From positions 1 to 64,000 of the forward strand of contig QOQW01000011.1 of the NCBI GenBank assembly GCA_003327425.1: DNA of 64,000 nucleotides, in the 5' to 3' direction. The position numbers were made by a program, and so were the translations under genes. The notes below the pieces were generated by a model. That model did no database searches. It had not been told where the DNA came from and saw only the letters and a program-made list of their open reading frames with translations. The DNA is from Candidatus Ozemibacter sibiricus. Its GTDB lineage: Bacteria; Muiribacteriota; Ozemobacteria; Ozemobacterales; Ozemobacteraceae. This document shows, piece by piece, positions 18,257 to 26,635 of the stretch; position 1 is the stretch's first letter; every line of letters starts with the position of its first letter.

Positions 18257-20647
18257 ATGAATCGCCGACATTCGATCCGCATCCTCCTCCTTGTGGCCGT
18301 CCTGGCCATGAGCAGTGCATCCGTTCTGGTCGCGGGGGGGCGCTTCGAAGCCACCACCAACGGCATCTTCTATGTCGTGCGCGACGAGGCCGGCCAGGTG
18401 GTCCAGGCGGTGCGTCCGGCCTACGATCCGGTGACCGGCACCTACTACGTGCGCGACGACAAGCAGCGGGTGATCGCCCAGCAGCAGCTGCCGCCCGAGG
18501 CGGCCATGACCCAGATCAAGCTGGTGACGCCGGTCGAGGGCGCCGCTCACTCGGTCAAGACCCGCGATGCCCTGGGCAACGTGGTGCCCGTCCTGCGTGA
18601 ACTCTCGGCTTCCGATCCTCGGTATGCCCAGTTGCGCGACTACATCAACAACGATCCGGGGCTCAAGCGGGTCGTCGCCATGCAGGTCGAAGCCCGGCAG
18701 GCCAAGATCGACGCCCTGCAGCGGCAGGTCGCCGAAGGCACCAAAGATCCGCAACTGGCCGCCTGGTTGACCAATGATCTGCGCAAACCCATCTACCTCG
18801 AGGTGGGCGATTCGGGGCCCATCTACCATGACCCGCGCGGGTTCGTCCTGGCCGAGCGGGGGGCCAACGGCCAGATCAGCTACCGCGACAATTCCCATGC
18901 CAACCGTCTGGTCATTCCCCCCAACAGCGAAGCCTTCAATGGGGGCCTGAACGACTCGTCGGCCGCGTCGGTCATTGCCCACGAACTCGGGCACATGATC
19001 ATGGACCAGACCTACGAAACGCCCAACTATCCCAAGACCCGGTACGCCGGTCCGCATTCCAAGAACTCGATCACCGACGAAGGCTTCGCCTATTCCGAGG
19101 GGTGGGCCGAAGCCATCGAGACGATCGCCAACCATGACCGGCTCGACAGTGGTTCCTCCTGGCGCCTGAAGAGCCAGAAGAACATCGTCGAGAACAAATA
19201 CATCTTCAAGAATATGGGGGTCATTGATGGCCCCAATGACGGCATCCTGAAAACGGGCGCGCAGCAGCTGTCCACCGAGGGGGTCAATGCCACGCTGTTC
19301 TACAAGATGCTCACCGACCATCGCATCCAGACCCCCTATTCCAAGGTCCTGCAGGTCTTCGAACAGACCAAACCCCAGACGTATCGCGACTTCCTGAAGA
19401 ACTACGTCGAGATGTTCCCCGAAGATCGCAGCTACGTCATCCGGCAATTCCTGGAAAACACCAAGTACACCACGGTCGATCCCAGTGCGGCCGCTCGTTA
19501 CAAGGCCCTGCACGACGCCAGAATGGCGGTCGAGAACGCCCCCGATGGGGCGACCCGGGCGCGGCTCGAGGCTGATTATCAGGCCAGGCTGGCCGAGTAC
19601 AACCAATGGAAGGAGCAGCTCTACAAGCAGACCGTGGTCGACGGCCAGATCGACCGGGCGGTCGGCGCGGGCGGCGAGGTGGCGGCCAGCGCCGCAGGGT
19701 ATTCTGATGAAACCAATCGGCAATATCGGCAGTTGAAGCTCAGCGAGACGCTCCTGCGCGGGAAGAAAGCGCTGGGGGTCGGCCTCGAACGGGCGGCCGA
19801 TTCGATCAAGCAGTCGTTCAGCGTGAAGAACATGGCCATGACGGCCGGCACGGCCATCGCCATGAACGTGGCCAGCCAGATCTTCTCGGGCGAGAAGGTC
19901 AGCCTGAAGAAGGCCTTCCAGTCGGTGGCCTCGCTGCAGTTCGTCGGCAATGTCGTCGGTTCGACGATGGGGGCGGCGGCCGGGCATGTCATCGCGCCGC
20001 TGATCCAGACCTTCGTGCCGATCCCGATCGTCGGCGCCATCGCCGGGTCGCTGCTGCCCACGCTGACCGCCATCGCCGGCGGCCAGTTCGGCAGCCATCT
20101 CGGCGCCGGCATGAGCTTCAAGGCGGCCCTGCAAGCCCTCGACCCCGTGGCCATCGCCGGGCAGGCCGTCGGTTCGACGGTCGGGGCCATGCTGGGGGCG
20201 ATGATCCCGATCCCGGTGCTGGGTCCCATGCTGGGCGGCATCGTCGGGGGCATCATCGGCGAGAAGCTGTTCACCGGCATCGCCAGGCTGTTCGGCTATG
20301 ACAAGAAGAAGCAGCCTCTTCCCGCGGCGCCGCCCACGGTGGCCATGCCGACCGGGGCGCCGCCGGCCGCGATGATCCAGACCGCCGATCGCTACGTGCC
20401 GCCCCCCGCCGCGCCATCATCCGATGCCTATGCCGCGTTGCGCATTCCCGCCGCCGATGATTGCGTGCCCGTCGACCAGATGATCCCCAGCGTGCGCGCC
20501 CTCAAAGAGAAATACGAAAGCCTGTATGCGGCCTACGTCCAGGCCATGAACGCGGGCGATCAAGCCACAGCCAAGAAGATCCTGCAGGAATACATCCCCC
20601 TGCGCGATCGCTATCGCCGCGCGCTCAGCGCCTACATCAAGCGGTAG
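18257..20647 (+). CDS. Secreted HELGH metalloprotease fused to a glycine-zipper hydrophobic region
   Basis: A 796-residue protein with a signal peptide (1-26). The metalloprotease core holds H242-E-L-G-H246 and, 35 residues on, SEGWAEAIE, with E281 as a likely third zinc ligand. A helical, charged linker follows (about 400-520). Residues about 525-680 are strongly hydrophobic and packed with G-x3-G patterns (GSTMGAAAGHV; GSTVGAMLGAM; GGIVGGIIGEKL), with two similar halves each holding a PIP-V/L-G turn. Such glycine zippers are known in membrane-inserting proteins. The C-terminal ~110 residues are Pro-rich, then helical. I know no family with this architecture. It is divergent from the M30-like protease gene. 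Confidence 0.75.
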   Translation: MNRRHSIRILLLVAVLAMSSASVLVAGGRFEATTNGIFYVVRDEAGQVVQAVRPAYDPVTGTYYVRDDKQRVIAQQQLPPEAAMTQIKLVTPVEGAAHSVKTRDALGNVVPVLRELSASDPRYAQLRDYINNDPGLKRVVAMQVEARQAKIDALQRQVAEGTKDPQLAAWLTNDLRKPIYLEVGDSGPIYHDPRGFVLAERGANGQISYRDNSHANRLVIPPNSEAFNGGLNDSSAASVIAHELGHMIMDQTYETPNYPKTRYAGPHSKNSITDEGFAYSEGWAEAIETIANHDRLDSGSSWRLKSQKNIVENKYIFKNMGVIDGPNDGILKTGAQQLSTEGVNATLFYKMLTDHRIQTPYSKVLQVFEQTKPQTYRDFLKNYVEMFPEDRSYVIRQFLENTKYTTVDPSAAARYKALHDARMAVENAPDGATRARLEADYQARLAEYNQWKEQLYKQTVVDGQIDRAVGAGGEVAASAAGYSDETNRQYRQLKLSETLLRGKKALGVGLERAADSIKQSFSVKNMAMTAGTAIAMNVASQIFSGEKVSLKKAFQSVASLQFVGNVVGSTMGAAAGHVIAPLIQTFVPIPIVGAIAGSLLPTLTAIAGGQFGSHLGAGMSFKAALQALDPVAIAGQAVGSTVGAMLGAMIPIPVLGPMLGGIVGGIIGEKLFTGIARLFGYDKKKQPLPAAPPTVAMPTGAPPAAMIQTADRYVPPPAAPSSDAYAALRIPAADDCVPVDQMIPSVRALKEKYESLYAAYVQAMNAGDQATAKKILQEYIPLRDRYRRALSAYIKR

Positions 20648-20675
20648 ACGTTCGTCGTTCCCACGGTTCGCTCCC

Positions 20676-20705
20676 GCGGCCCGTCGGCACCGTCCGACGG
20701 GCCGC
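20676..20705 (+). terminator. Strong hairpin after the glycine-zipper protease
   Basis: A perfect 12-bp stem (20676-20687 with 20694-20705) with a 6-nt loop starts 29 nt after the stop codon. No T-run follows. It sits in the 294-bp convergent gap and probably stabilises or ends the transcript. Confidence 0.5.
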
Positions 20706-20941
20706 GCCGCGTCAGGAGCCCCCGATGGGGAGGGGCGGCTGGCGTTGGCCGCCAAGGCGCCTCGGTCGGACCCCGCCGGCGAAGCGGTCAAATCCTCTGC
20801 CGCAATCGCCGTGGCCGGCCGGCTGCCATCCAAAGGGGCCAGGAGGGAGCCCTCCGGCCCCTGGTGGAGTCCCCGGAGACAGGAGCGGCCCGCTCGAGAT
20901 GTTCCGCCAGGGTGGGCGGTCGACCTGAGAGATCGAGAGCC

Positions 20942-23788
20942 TCAGCGCAGGACGGCCAGAGAGCCGGTGGCCTTCACTTCCTCCTCGCCACGCCGGACGA
21001 CGATCTTGAAGGGATAGACGCCGTTGGCGACGGCCCGTCCTTCTTCGGTACGGCAGTCCCAGCGGGCGGCGAAGGTATTGTTCGACTTGTACTCGAGAGG
21101 GATGGTGAGCAGGCGACCGCCCGCCGTGTCATACAGCCGCGCTTCGACGTCGAGGGTGGGGTCGTCGGCGCCGGTGCCGTCGAGGATGACGGCGAGCGTG
21201 GTGTAGCCATGGGCGGGGTTGGGAAAGGCGGTGGCCTGCCGCACGCGCAGCGGCCCGGCCAGGGTCTGGGTGAGGAGGGCGCGGGCGCGATTGCCGGCGC
21301 GGTCAGCCACCTCCACCGAGAACCGGTGGGTGCCGGCGGGCAGCCGGGTCAGATCGCCTTCGAGCTGGCCCGAGGCGGGATCGAACGTGAAGGGCACGGC
21401 CAGACCGTCGGCTTCGACCCGCAGGCTGTCGCGGTCGAGGCCCGATCCGAGATCGGAGAGGCGGGCCAGCAGGGTCGGACGGCGATCGCGGTGATCGAGG
21501 TGCAGGTCGTGGATCCGGGGGCGGGTGGTGTCGGCGACCAGCAGGTAGGCGCCTTCCCGGGTGACCGCCCCGAAGACGCCGCGCTCATTGCGACTGACTG
21601 GCGACCACTCGCCCTGGCTCCGCGAGCCGGACCACAGACCCAACTGGCTGTCGCGCTCGAGGGCCGGGCCGCTGGCCCGCCGGTTGAGCCGCGTCGGCGC
21701 CGCGGCCCCACGGGTGGCGCCGCCCACGACGATGGGATCGGCGATCGGTGGCGCCGACGCCAGGGCGAACTGGAGCCGGGCTTCGAGGGCATTCTGACCG
21801 TTGAAGACGGCGTAGTAGGGTCTGGACAACCGGCGCAGTTCGGGGGACAGATCGGTCAAGGTCGTTTCGAACAGGGTGGCGTGATCACCCTCGACGCGGC
21901 TGGCGATGGCCAGCTCGGCTTCGCCGACCGCCAGGCGGGCGGTCACGTTGGCGGTCAGCTCGTTGTGGAAGAAGGCGAATGAGCTTTCGTCCTGGCCGAT
22001 GCGGGCGGTGACCACTCCTTCGCCCGACCCGGGGGGGATGTGATAGCTGCCCACGAACAGGGTGAGGCTGGCATCGGTCGGTTGCATCTCGGGGGGCGGA
22101 TGCGTGGTCAGATTGTTGAACCGGACGGTCACGGTCGGTGTGGCGGGCAGCGGTCCGGCCAGTGATTTGACGACGATCAGGAAATCTTTGGTGAAGGCCG
22201 GGTTGGGAATGGGATACAGGATCAGATTGGCGGTCTGGCCTGAGAACTGGTAGGGGAACGATTTGCCCACATTCGTCGAGGTGGTGGCCACCGCCGGGAT
22301 CAAGACCGCCCGTTGCAGGGCGCCGAGGTCGAGGTCGAGGGACCCGCTGCCGGTCGTGCTGTCGAGGGAGATCTCGCGCAGCGCGCCCTGGGGCGGGGTG
22401 CTCTGATCGACGGTGGCGACGAAGGGTGTGAAGACTCGCGGGTCGCCGCGGAAGGACAGGGTGATCCGCCCGGTGCCGGAGAGGTCGACGTAGCGGGCGG
22501 CATTGGGCAGGACTTCGCCTTCCCCCCCGAGGTAGGAAAAGCCGCCCGGGGCGAAGGCGAGCGGGGTGCCTTTGACGGGGAGCCCATCGGCCTCGCGGCC
22601 CAGGCGGCGCTCTTTGTCGTGGTAGCCCCACAGCCCGTTCATCAGGGTGGGGTCGTTCAGATGGTTGGCCACGAACCAGTGGCGGAGGGTGCTCTGGAAG
22701 GTGGTCGGGGCCGGCTGCTGGGCGAGCACGGCGTTGAGACCGTTGATGCCGACCGAGGCGTTGTCGACGATCTGGCGGATGAAGGCTTTGCGGCTGCGTT
22801 CGTCGGGGCCTCCGAATTTCTCCTGCAGATAGTAGAAGTAGAGGAAGGAAGCGCCATACTGGCGGAACAGGGTACTGGGCTGGAACCATGCCTGGTCGTC
22901 GTTGGTGGTCAGTTCGATGTGGGGATTCTCGAGAAACCGCGCCAGGTGCGGGGAAGGAGGGAGTCCGCGGCCCGGCTCGCCGACCTGGGCGGTGTAGAAA
23001 TACTCGGCGAGACCCGACAGGCCCTCTTCGACCCAGCGGTCCTCCTGGGGGGCGCGGCGGGTCAGGTGCTTGGAGTAGTTGATCATGTGCTGGAACTCGT
23101 GGGCCAGCGTCTTGTAGAAATCGTTGTTCTTGTCCTCGGGATCGCCGGGGCGACCGGGGTTGAGATCCATGAAGAAGACCGGCTTGCGGTTGCCCCCGGC
23201 CTCGAGATCGCGGGAATCGAAATAGCCCGCCACGTAGCCGGTGCTCAGGCCGTCACGGATGTCGCAGAGCAGGATGTAGATCTTGGCGTCGGGCAGGGCA
23301 TACCCGGTGGGGATGTCGGCCGTGCCGAACCAGTCGGTGATGGTCGGGTAGACCTTCTCGTCGAAATGCCTCCGGATCTGCTCGAGCGTGGTGGTCGCGG
23401 CGGGACCGAGCAGGCTGCTGGAATCGTCGGCGACGAAGAGGTGGCAGTGGCTGCCGCTCAGACGCAAGGTGGCGGCTCGCGATTCGTAGCTGGACGTGGC
23501 GAAATTGTAGACCAGGAAGCTCTGGGATGACCCCACCTGCAGGCGGGCTGGCACCCGGCCGGCGTCGCGGTAGAGGGCGGCGAAGCGGGGGTCGGTGGCG
23601 AGCCTGACTTGGAGGTCGCGGTCGAGATCCTTCTTGCGGGAACGCAACCAGAAGGTGCCGTCGATCACCTGAGGGCGGTCCTTTCCTGGGGCTCCCTGGG
23701 TCGGTAGGCAGCTCAACAGGAAGGCGAGGACGAGCGGGAAGACAAGACCCCGAGGGAGGAGAAGCCGGTCGGGGCGGTCGGCAGCCAT
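20942..23788 (-). CDS. Secreted HExxH metalloprotease (M30-like), paralogue
   Basis: A 948-residue protein. Signal peptide at about 1-33. The order of motifs matches the protease at 14965-18027: DAKIYILLCDIRDGL, then H230-E-F-Q-H234, then RWVEEGLSGLAEY. Beta-rich domains follow and a C-terminal domain (about 855-948) runs from TAFPNPA to NGVYPFKIVV and ends in SLAVLR, like its paralogue's ending. The two probably arose by duplication but are now well diverged. It should be secreted and possibly surface-attached. It has its own promoter in the 99-bp gap after the GAF-SpoIIE gene. The start has a GAAAGGA site. Confidence 0.82.
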   Translation of the reverse strand: MAADRPDRLLLPRGLVFPLVLAFLLSCLPTQGAPGKDRPQVIDGTFWLRSRKKDLDRDLQVRLATDPRFAALYRDAGRVPARLQVGSSQSFLVYNFATSSYESRAATLRLSGSHCHLFVADDSSSLLGPAATTTLEQIRRHFDEKVYPTITDWFGTADIPTGYALPDAKIYILLCDIRDGLSTGYVAGYFDSRDLEAGGNRKPVFFMDLNPGRPGDPEDKNNDFYKTLAHEFQHMINYSKHLTRRAPQEDRWVEEGLSGLAEYFYTAQVGEPGRGLPPSPHLARFLENPHIELTTNDDQAWFQPSTLFRQYGASFLYFYYLQEKFGGPDERSRKAFIRQIVDNASVGINGLNAVLAQQPAPTTFQSTLRHWFVANHLNDPTLMNGLWGYHDKERRLGREADGLPVKGTPLAFAPGGFSYLGGEGEVLPNAARYVDLSGTGRITLSFRGDPRVFTPFVATVDQSTPPQGALREISLDSTTGSGSLDLDLGALQRAVLIPAVATTSTNVGKSFPYQFSGQTANLILYPIPNPAFTKDFLIVVKSLAGPLPATPTVTVRFNNLTTHPPPEMQPTDASLTLFVGSYHIPPGSGEGVVTARIGQDESSFAFFHNELTANVTARLAVGEAELAIASRVEGDHATLFETTLTDLSPELRRLSRPYYAVFNGQNALEARLQFALASAPPIADPIVVGGATRGAAAPTRLNRRASGPALERDSQLGLWSGSRSQGEWSPVSRNERGVFGAVTREGAYLLVADTTRPRIHDLHLDHRDRRPTLLARLSDLGSGLDRDSLRVEADGLAVPFTFDPASGQLEGDLTRLPAGTHRFSVEVADRAGNRARALLTQTLAGPLRVRQATAFPNPAHGYTTLAVILDGTGADDPTLDVEARLYDTAGGRLLTIPLEYKSNNTFAARWDCRTEEGRAVANGVYPFKIVVRRGEEEVKATGSLAVLR

Positions 23789-23833
23789 GCCCGTGGTCCT
23801 TTCATGGAGATGGAAGGAGTGGGGGACTGACCC

Positions 23834-23862
23834 ACTATACCAACCCTGGGTGGCGATGACAA
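23834..23862 (-). promoter_or_regulatory. Sigma-70 promoter for the second M30-like protease
   Basis: On the minus strand, TTGTCA (23862-23857), a 17-bp spacer and TATAGT (23839-23834): 5 of 6 matches in both hexamers. The leader is about 40 nt. Confidence 0.82.
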
Positions 23863-23887
23863 ACGGGGGGAGGAGGGGCGGGGTGGC

Positions 23888-25429
23888 CTATTCGACGACC
23901 AGGATGGCGGCGGTGATGTCGTCGGTCGGCTCGCCGGGGATGCGGTCGATCCTGGTCTGCAGGTCGTCGATGAACGCGGTCGCCGAGCGGTCGAGCCGTT
24001 CGCGGAAGAAAGCCTGCAGGAGATCGAACCCATCGGCCGCGGTCGGCCCCTGGCCCTGTTCGAGCCGCTCCAGGAGCCCGTCGGTGTAGAACAGGATGCG
24101 ATCGCCGGGCAGGAGGGTGATCTCGCTGGCGCTGTAGGCGCTCTCCCGGAAGATGCCGAGCAGGGTGCCCGTGGCCTGCAGGGGCGTGAGCTGGCCGCCG
24201 GCCCCGGCGGCATGGAAGAGGGGAAAGTCATGGCCGGCGTTGCCGAAGACGAATTTCCGGTCCTCGGGGTGGTAGAACCCGAGGAAGGCGCTCGAATTGA
24301 AGCGGGACTCGGCGCCGAGATACTCCTTGAGGGACAGGTTGACCTCGTCGAGAATGCGGGCGGGATCGGAGTAGCGTGACACCTTTTCGCCGAACAGGCT
24401 GTTGACGACGGCCATCACCAGCGCCGCCGGGATGCCTTTGCCGCAGACGTCGCCGATCAGGATGCCGGGCAGGTGGTTGGGGCACCCGGGGCAGCGCTGC
24501 TCATGGCACAGGTATTTGCCGCGCCGGCAGCCGTCGAGGTAGCGCAGGAAATCACCGCCGATGAACCGGGCCGGACGCAGGCAGGAGGCCAGCGACAGGC
24601 CTTTCCAGGCCGGGGCGGTGCGGGGCAGGACCCCCTCCTGGACGATGCGGGCGAGGGACAGCTCCTGGTGCACCTTCCGGTACTGTTCCTCCAGCAACTG
24701 GGCTTTCAGCAGGAGTTCCTGCTGCAGGGCGTGGTTCTGCAGGGTGATCGAGATCTGGTCGGCCATGACCTGCAGTTGCAGCATGTCATCGTCGGTGATC
24801 GGGACGCCGCTGCGGTGCCGATCGACCAGCAGACAGCCCCAGGTGACGCCACCGCGGGCGATCGGCGCGAGGGCGAACGGGTGATGGCCGAGCAGGGCGC
24901 GGACCTGGGGGTGGCGCTGCGGGTTGGCGGCCGGATCATCGATGAGGGCCGGTTCGTTGAGATCCATCACGTCCCAGGCGGCGCAGGGGCCATCGGCCCG
25001 GCGCAGGACCAGGGCCTGGCGGATCTCCTCGGGCACGCCGTGGGCGGCCGCGGCCGCGGCTTTTTCACCCTCCTCATCGAGCAGGAAGAGAATGGCGCGA
25101 TCGAAGCCGGCGATGCGGACCACCGCCTGCAGCATGTTGGTGAAAGGCTGCTCGGTATCGAGCTGACGCAGGTCGTCGAGCGTCTGCGACAGGTGCTGGA
25201 ACTCGCGCAGGAACTTGATTTCCCGCCGGAACTGGAAATACTTGCGCAAGACGATGAACAGGACGAACAGCAGGTAGGCGTCGGCCAGTTGCAGCCACAA
25301 CGAGTCCTGCGGGGCCAGGACGACGGTGGTGAGGCTGGCCCCCCAGAGGATGATGAAGACCGTTCCCCAGAACGGCGGGAACAGGCCAGACAGTTGGTGG
25401 AGCCAGAGCCGGAGCGTCCTGCGCGGCAT
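23888..25429 (-). CDS. GAF-domain SpoIIE/RsbU-type PP2C phosphatase with Cys-rich insert
   Basis: A 513-residue protein: two N-terminal membrane segments (about 17-60), a GAF-like sensor domain (about 90-230), a coiled-coil linker and a C-terminal SpoIIE-type PP2C domain (about 280-513). Metal-binding aspartates are seen in GGDF, IGDVCGKG and DDIT. Where relatives read GGDFYD, this one reads GGDFLRY, followed by an insert with C301, C308, C313 and C316 (C-x6-C-x4-C-x2-C), a possible zinc or redox site. Such phosphatases dephosphorylate anti-anti-sigma (STAS) proteins. None is encoded nearby. It follows the 205-codon gene by 18 bp. Confidence 0.87.
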   Translation of the reverse strand: MPRRTLRLWLHQLSGLFPPFWGTVFIILWGASLTTVVLAPQDSLWLQLADAYLLFVLFIVLRKYFQFRREIKFLREFQHLSQTLDDLRQLDTEQPFTNMLQAVVRIAGFDRAILFLLDEEGEKAAAAAAHGVPEEIRQALVLRRADGPCAAWDVMDLNEPALIDDPAANPQRHPQVRALLGHHPFALAPIARGGVTWGCLLVDRHRSGVPITDDDMLQLQVMADQISITLQNHALQQELLLKAQLLEEQYRKVHQELSLARIVQEGVLPRTAPAWKGLSLASCLRPARFIGGDFLRYLDGCRRGKYLCHEQRCPGCPNHLPGILIGDVCGKGIPAALVMAVVNSLFGEKVSRYSDPARILDEVNLSLKEYLGAESRFNSSAFLGFYHPEDRKFVFGNAGHDFPLFHAAGAGGQLTPLQATGTLLGIFRESAYSASEITLLPGDRILFYTDGLLERLEQGQGPTAADGFDLLQAFFRERLDRSATAFIDDLQTRIDRIPGEPTDDITAAILVVE

Positions 25430-25447
25430 CGGGTCGGGACGGCGGCG

Positions 25448-26065
25448 TCAGCGGGCGAGCGAGGCCAGATCGCCCCATTCGGCCAGACCGACGTCGAGCT
25501 TCTTGGGGCTGCGGGCGTCGATGACGAACCGGCGGTCCTTTTCGAGGTTGTTCTTCAGCCGCTGGCGGATCTTGAACAGGAGGTCCTTGGTGAACAGGCT
25601 CTTCAACTCGTAGCTGGCCGTCAGCGGCGCCGAAAACCGTTTCCAGATCTCGCTGAGCGGCATGGGTTTGCCGCGCCGCTTCAGGTCCTGGTAGATGCGG
25701 TCGACCATGGCTTCGAACAGCTCGGCGCCGTTGAACAAGAAGAAGAACGCGACCGGCGGCAGGAAGCCGAACTGGCTGACGATGGCCTTGCCTTTGGCGA
25801 CCAATCGTTCCCCCTCGCCCTGCAGCGTGACCACCTCGGAACGCAGGATGCGCATCAGCATCAGGTCGATGTCCTTGCGCGTGAGGGTGTCGATCAGGGG
25901 CTTGTCGGAGGGGAAGAATTTCTGCAGCACCGGCAGGATGGTTTCCATCGGCTCGGAACTGAGGAAATACAGGTTGCGCTGATAGGTCTCGGGGTTCTTT
26001 TTCTTCATGTCCCCGAGGATCTTTTCGAACTGGATGATGAATTCGAACTTCGAATCGAACGGCAT
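25448..26065 (-). CDS. Unrecognised 205-residue protein
   Basis: No family recognised. The protein is helical and charged (FEFIIQFEKILGDMKKKN at the N-terminus), with one hydrophobic stretch near residues 97-112 (FGFLPPVAFFFLFNGAELF) that could dip into a membrane, and a basic C-terminal half. It lies 18 bp upstream of the GAF-SpoIIE phosphatase on the same strand, so it may act in the same signalling path. There is no clear Shine-Dalgarno at the annotated ATG, and an internal ATG at residue 20 is possible. An AT-rich palindrome 39 bp upstream may mark its promoter or operator. Confidence 0.65.
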   Translation of the reverse strand: MPFDSKFEFIIQFEKILGDMKKKNPETYQRNLYFLSSEPMETILPVLQKFFPSDKPLIDTLTRKDIDLMLMRILRSEVVTLQGEGERLVAKGKAIVSQFGFLPPVAFFFLFNGAELFEAMVDRIYQDLKRRGKPMPLSEIWKRFSAPLTASYELKSLFTKDLLFKIRQRLKNNLEKDRRFVIDARSPKKLDVGLAEWGDLASLAR

Positions 26066-26103
26066 ACGGCAGCGAGGCCCGGTGCGAGCGCGGCCCCGAG
26101 CAA

Positions 26104-26121
26104 GATAAATCTTTATTTATC
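26104..26121. promoter_or_regulatory. AT-rich palindrome upstream of the 205-codon gene
   Basis: GATAAAT-CTTT-ATTTATC, a perfect 7-bp inverted repeat with a 4-nt centre, made only of A/T-rich sequence in a region of about 65% GC. It lies between the small-gene terminator and the 205-codon gene. It could be an operator, or a promoter -10 region: TTGCCC plus 17 bp leads to AATAAA within it on the minus strand. Confidence 0.4.
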
Positions 26122-26172
26122 CTAGCGAGGGGGTGGGCAAAATGCAACTCTTTTCATGCTCCAATGCAGAAA

Positions 26173-26196
26173 GACATCCGGGAGAGCCCGGATGTC
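26173..26196 (-). terminator. Intrinsic terminator of the 49-codon gene
   Basis: A perfect 10-bp GC-rich stem (26173-26182 with 26187-26196) with a 4-nt loop. Read on the minus strand it is followed by TTTCTGCATT, a short U-rich run. It starts 35 nt after the stop of the small gene. Confidence 0.65.
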
Positions 26197-26231
26197 CGGC
26201 CTGGCAGTGACGGTTCGGACCGATCGCGACC

Positions 26232-26381
26232 TCAGAACGGTGCCTTTTCCTCCATGCCCTCGAGCGAAGAGAAAGCACCATCGCCCGAGACCAGGGGAAG
26301 CCGGTCGCGCAGGAAGCGGATGAATCCGAGAAGCGAAGAGGAGTAGGCCTTGAGCATGGGACTGATGGACCCTTTCTTCAT
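26232..26381 (-). CDS. Small 49-residue protein, unrecognised
   Basis: An ATG at 26381 is preceded by AAGGAGGGG at ideal spacing, and the frame runs 49 codons to a TGA at 26232-26234. The peptide begins MKKGSISPMLKAYSSSLLGF, continues with a basic amphipathic stretch (IRFLRDRLPL) and ends in an acidic segment with EGMEEKAPF. It forms a complete small unit: candidate promoter CTGTCA-17-GAGAAT just upstream, strong ribosome site, frame and intrinsic terminator. No family is recognised. A small membrane-active, regulatory or precursor peptide are all possible. The 8-residue spaced hydrophobics at 9-30 would make one amphipathic helix. Confidence 0.6.
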   Translation of the reverse strand: MKKGSISPMLKAYSSSLLGFIRFLRDRLPLVSGDGAFSSLEGMEEKAPF

Positions 26382-26635
26382 GGAACCCCTCCTTATGTGG
26401 AAATTCACTATTCTCTATCGGCAGGATCCTCCTGACAGGTGAGGGTCGCGATTCCTCACAGAGACGGTGCAGCGGTTGGGGGAGGGTGGTCTGACGGTTC
26501 ATTGCGGAGCCCAGCGAACCTCCTTCCCGATGGCAGACGCGCCTGGCTGAATCACTCGCTCCAGGATCCTGTGGCGGGAATGGCTGAAAACAACCTCGCA
26601 GAAGGAAAGGGCAGCCGGGTTACGGGGATGGTATC

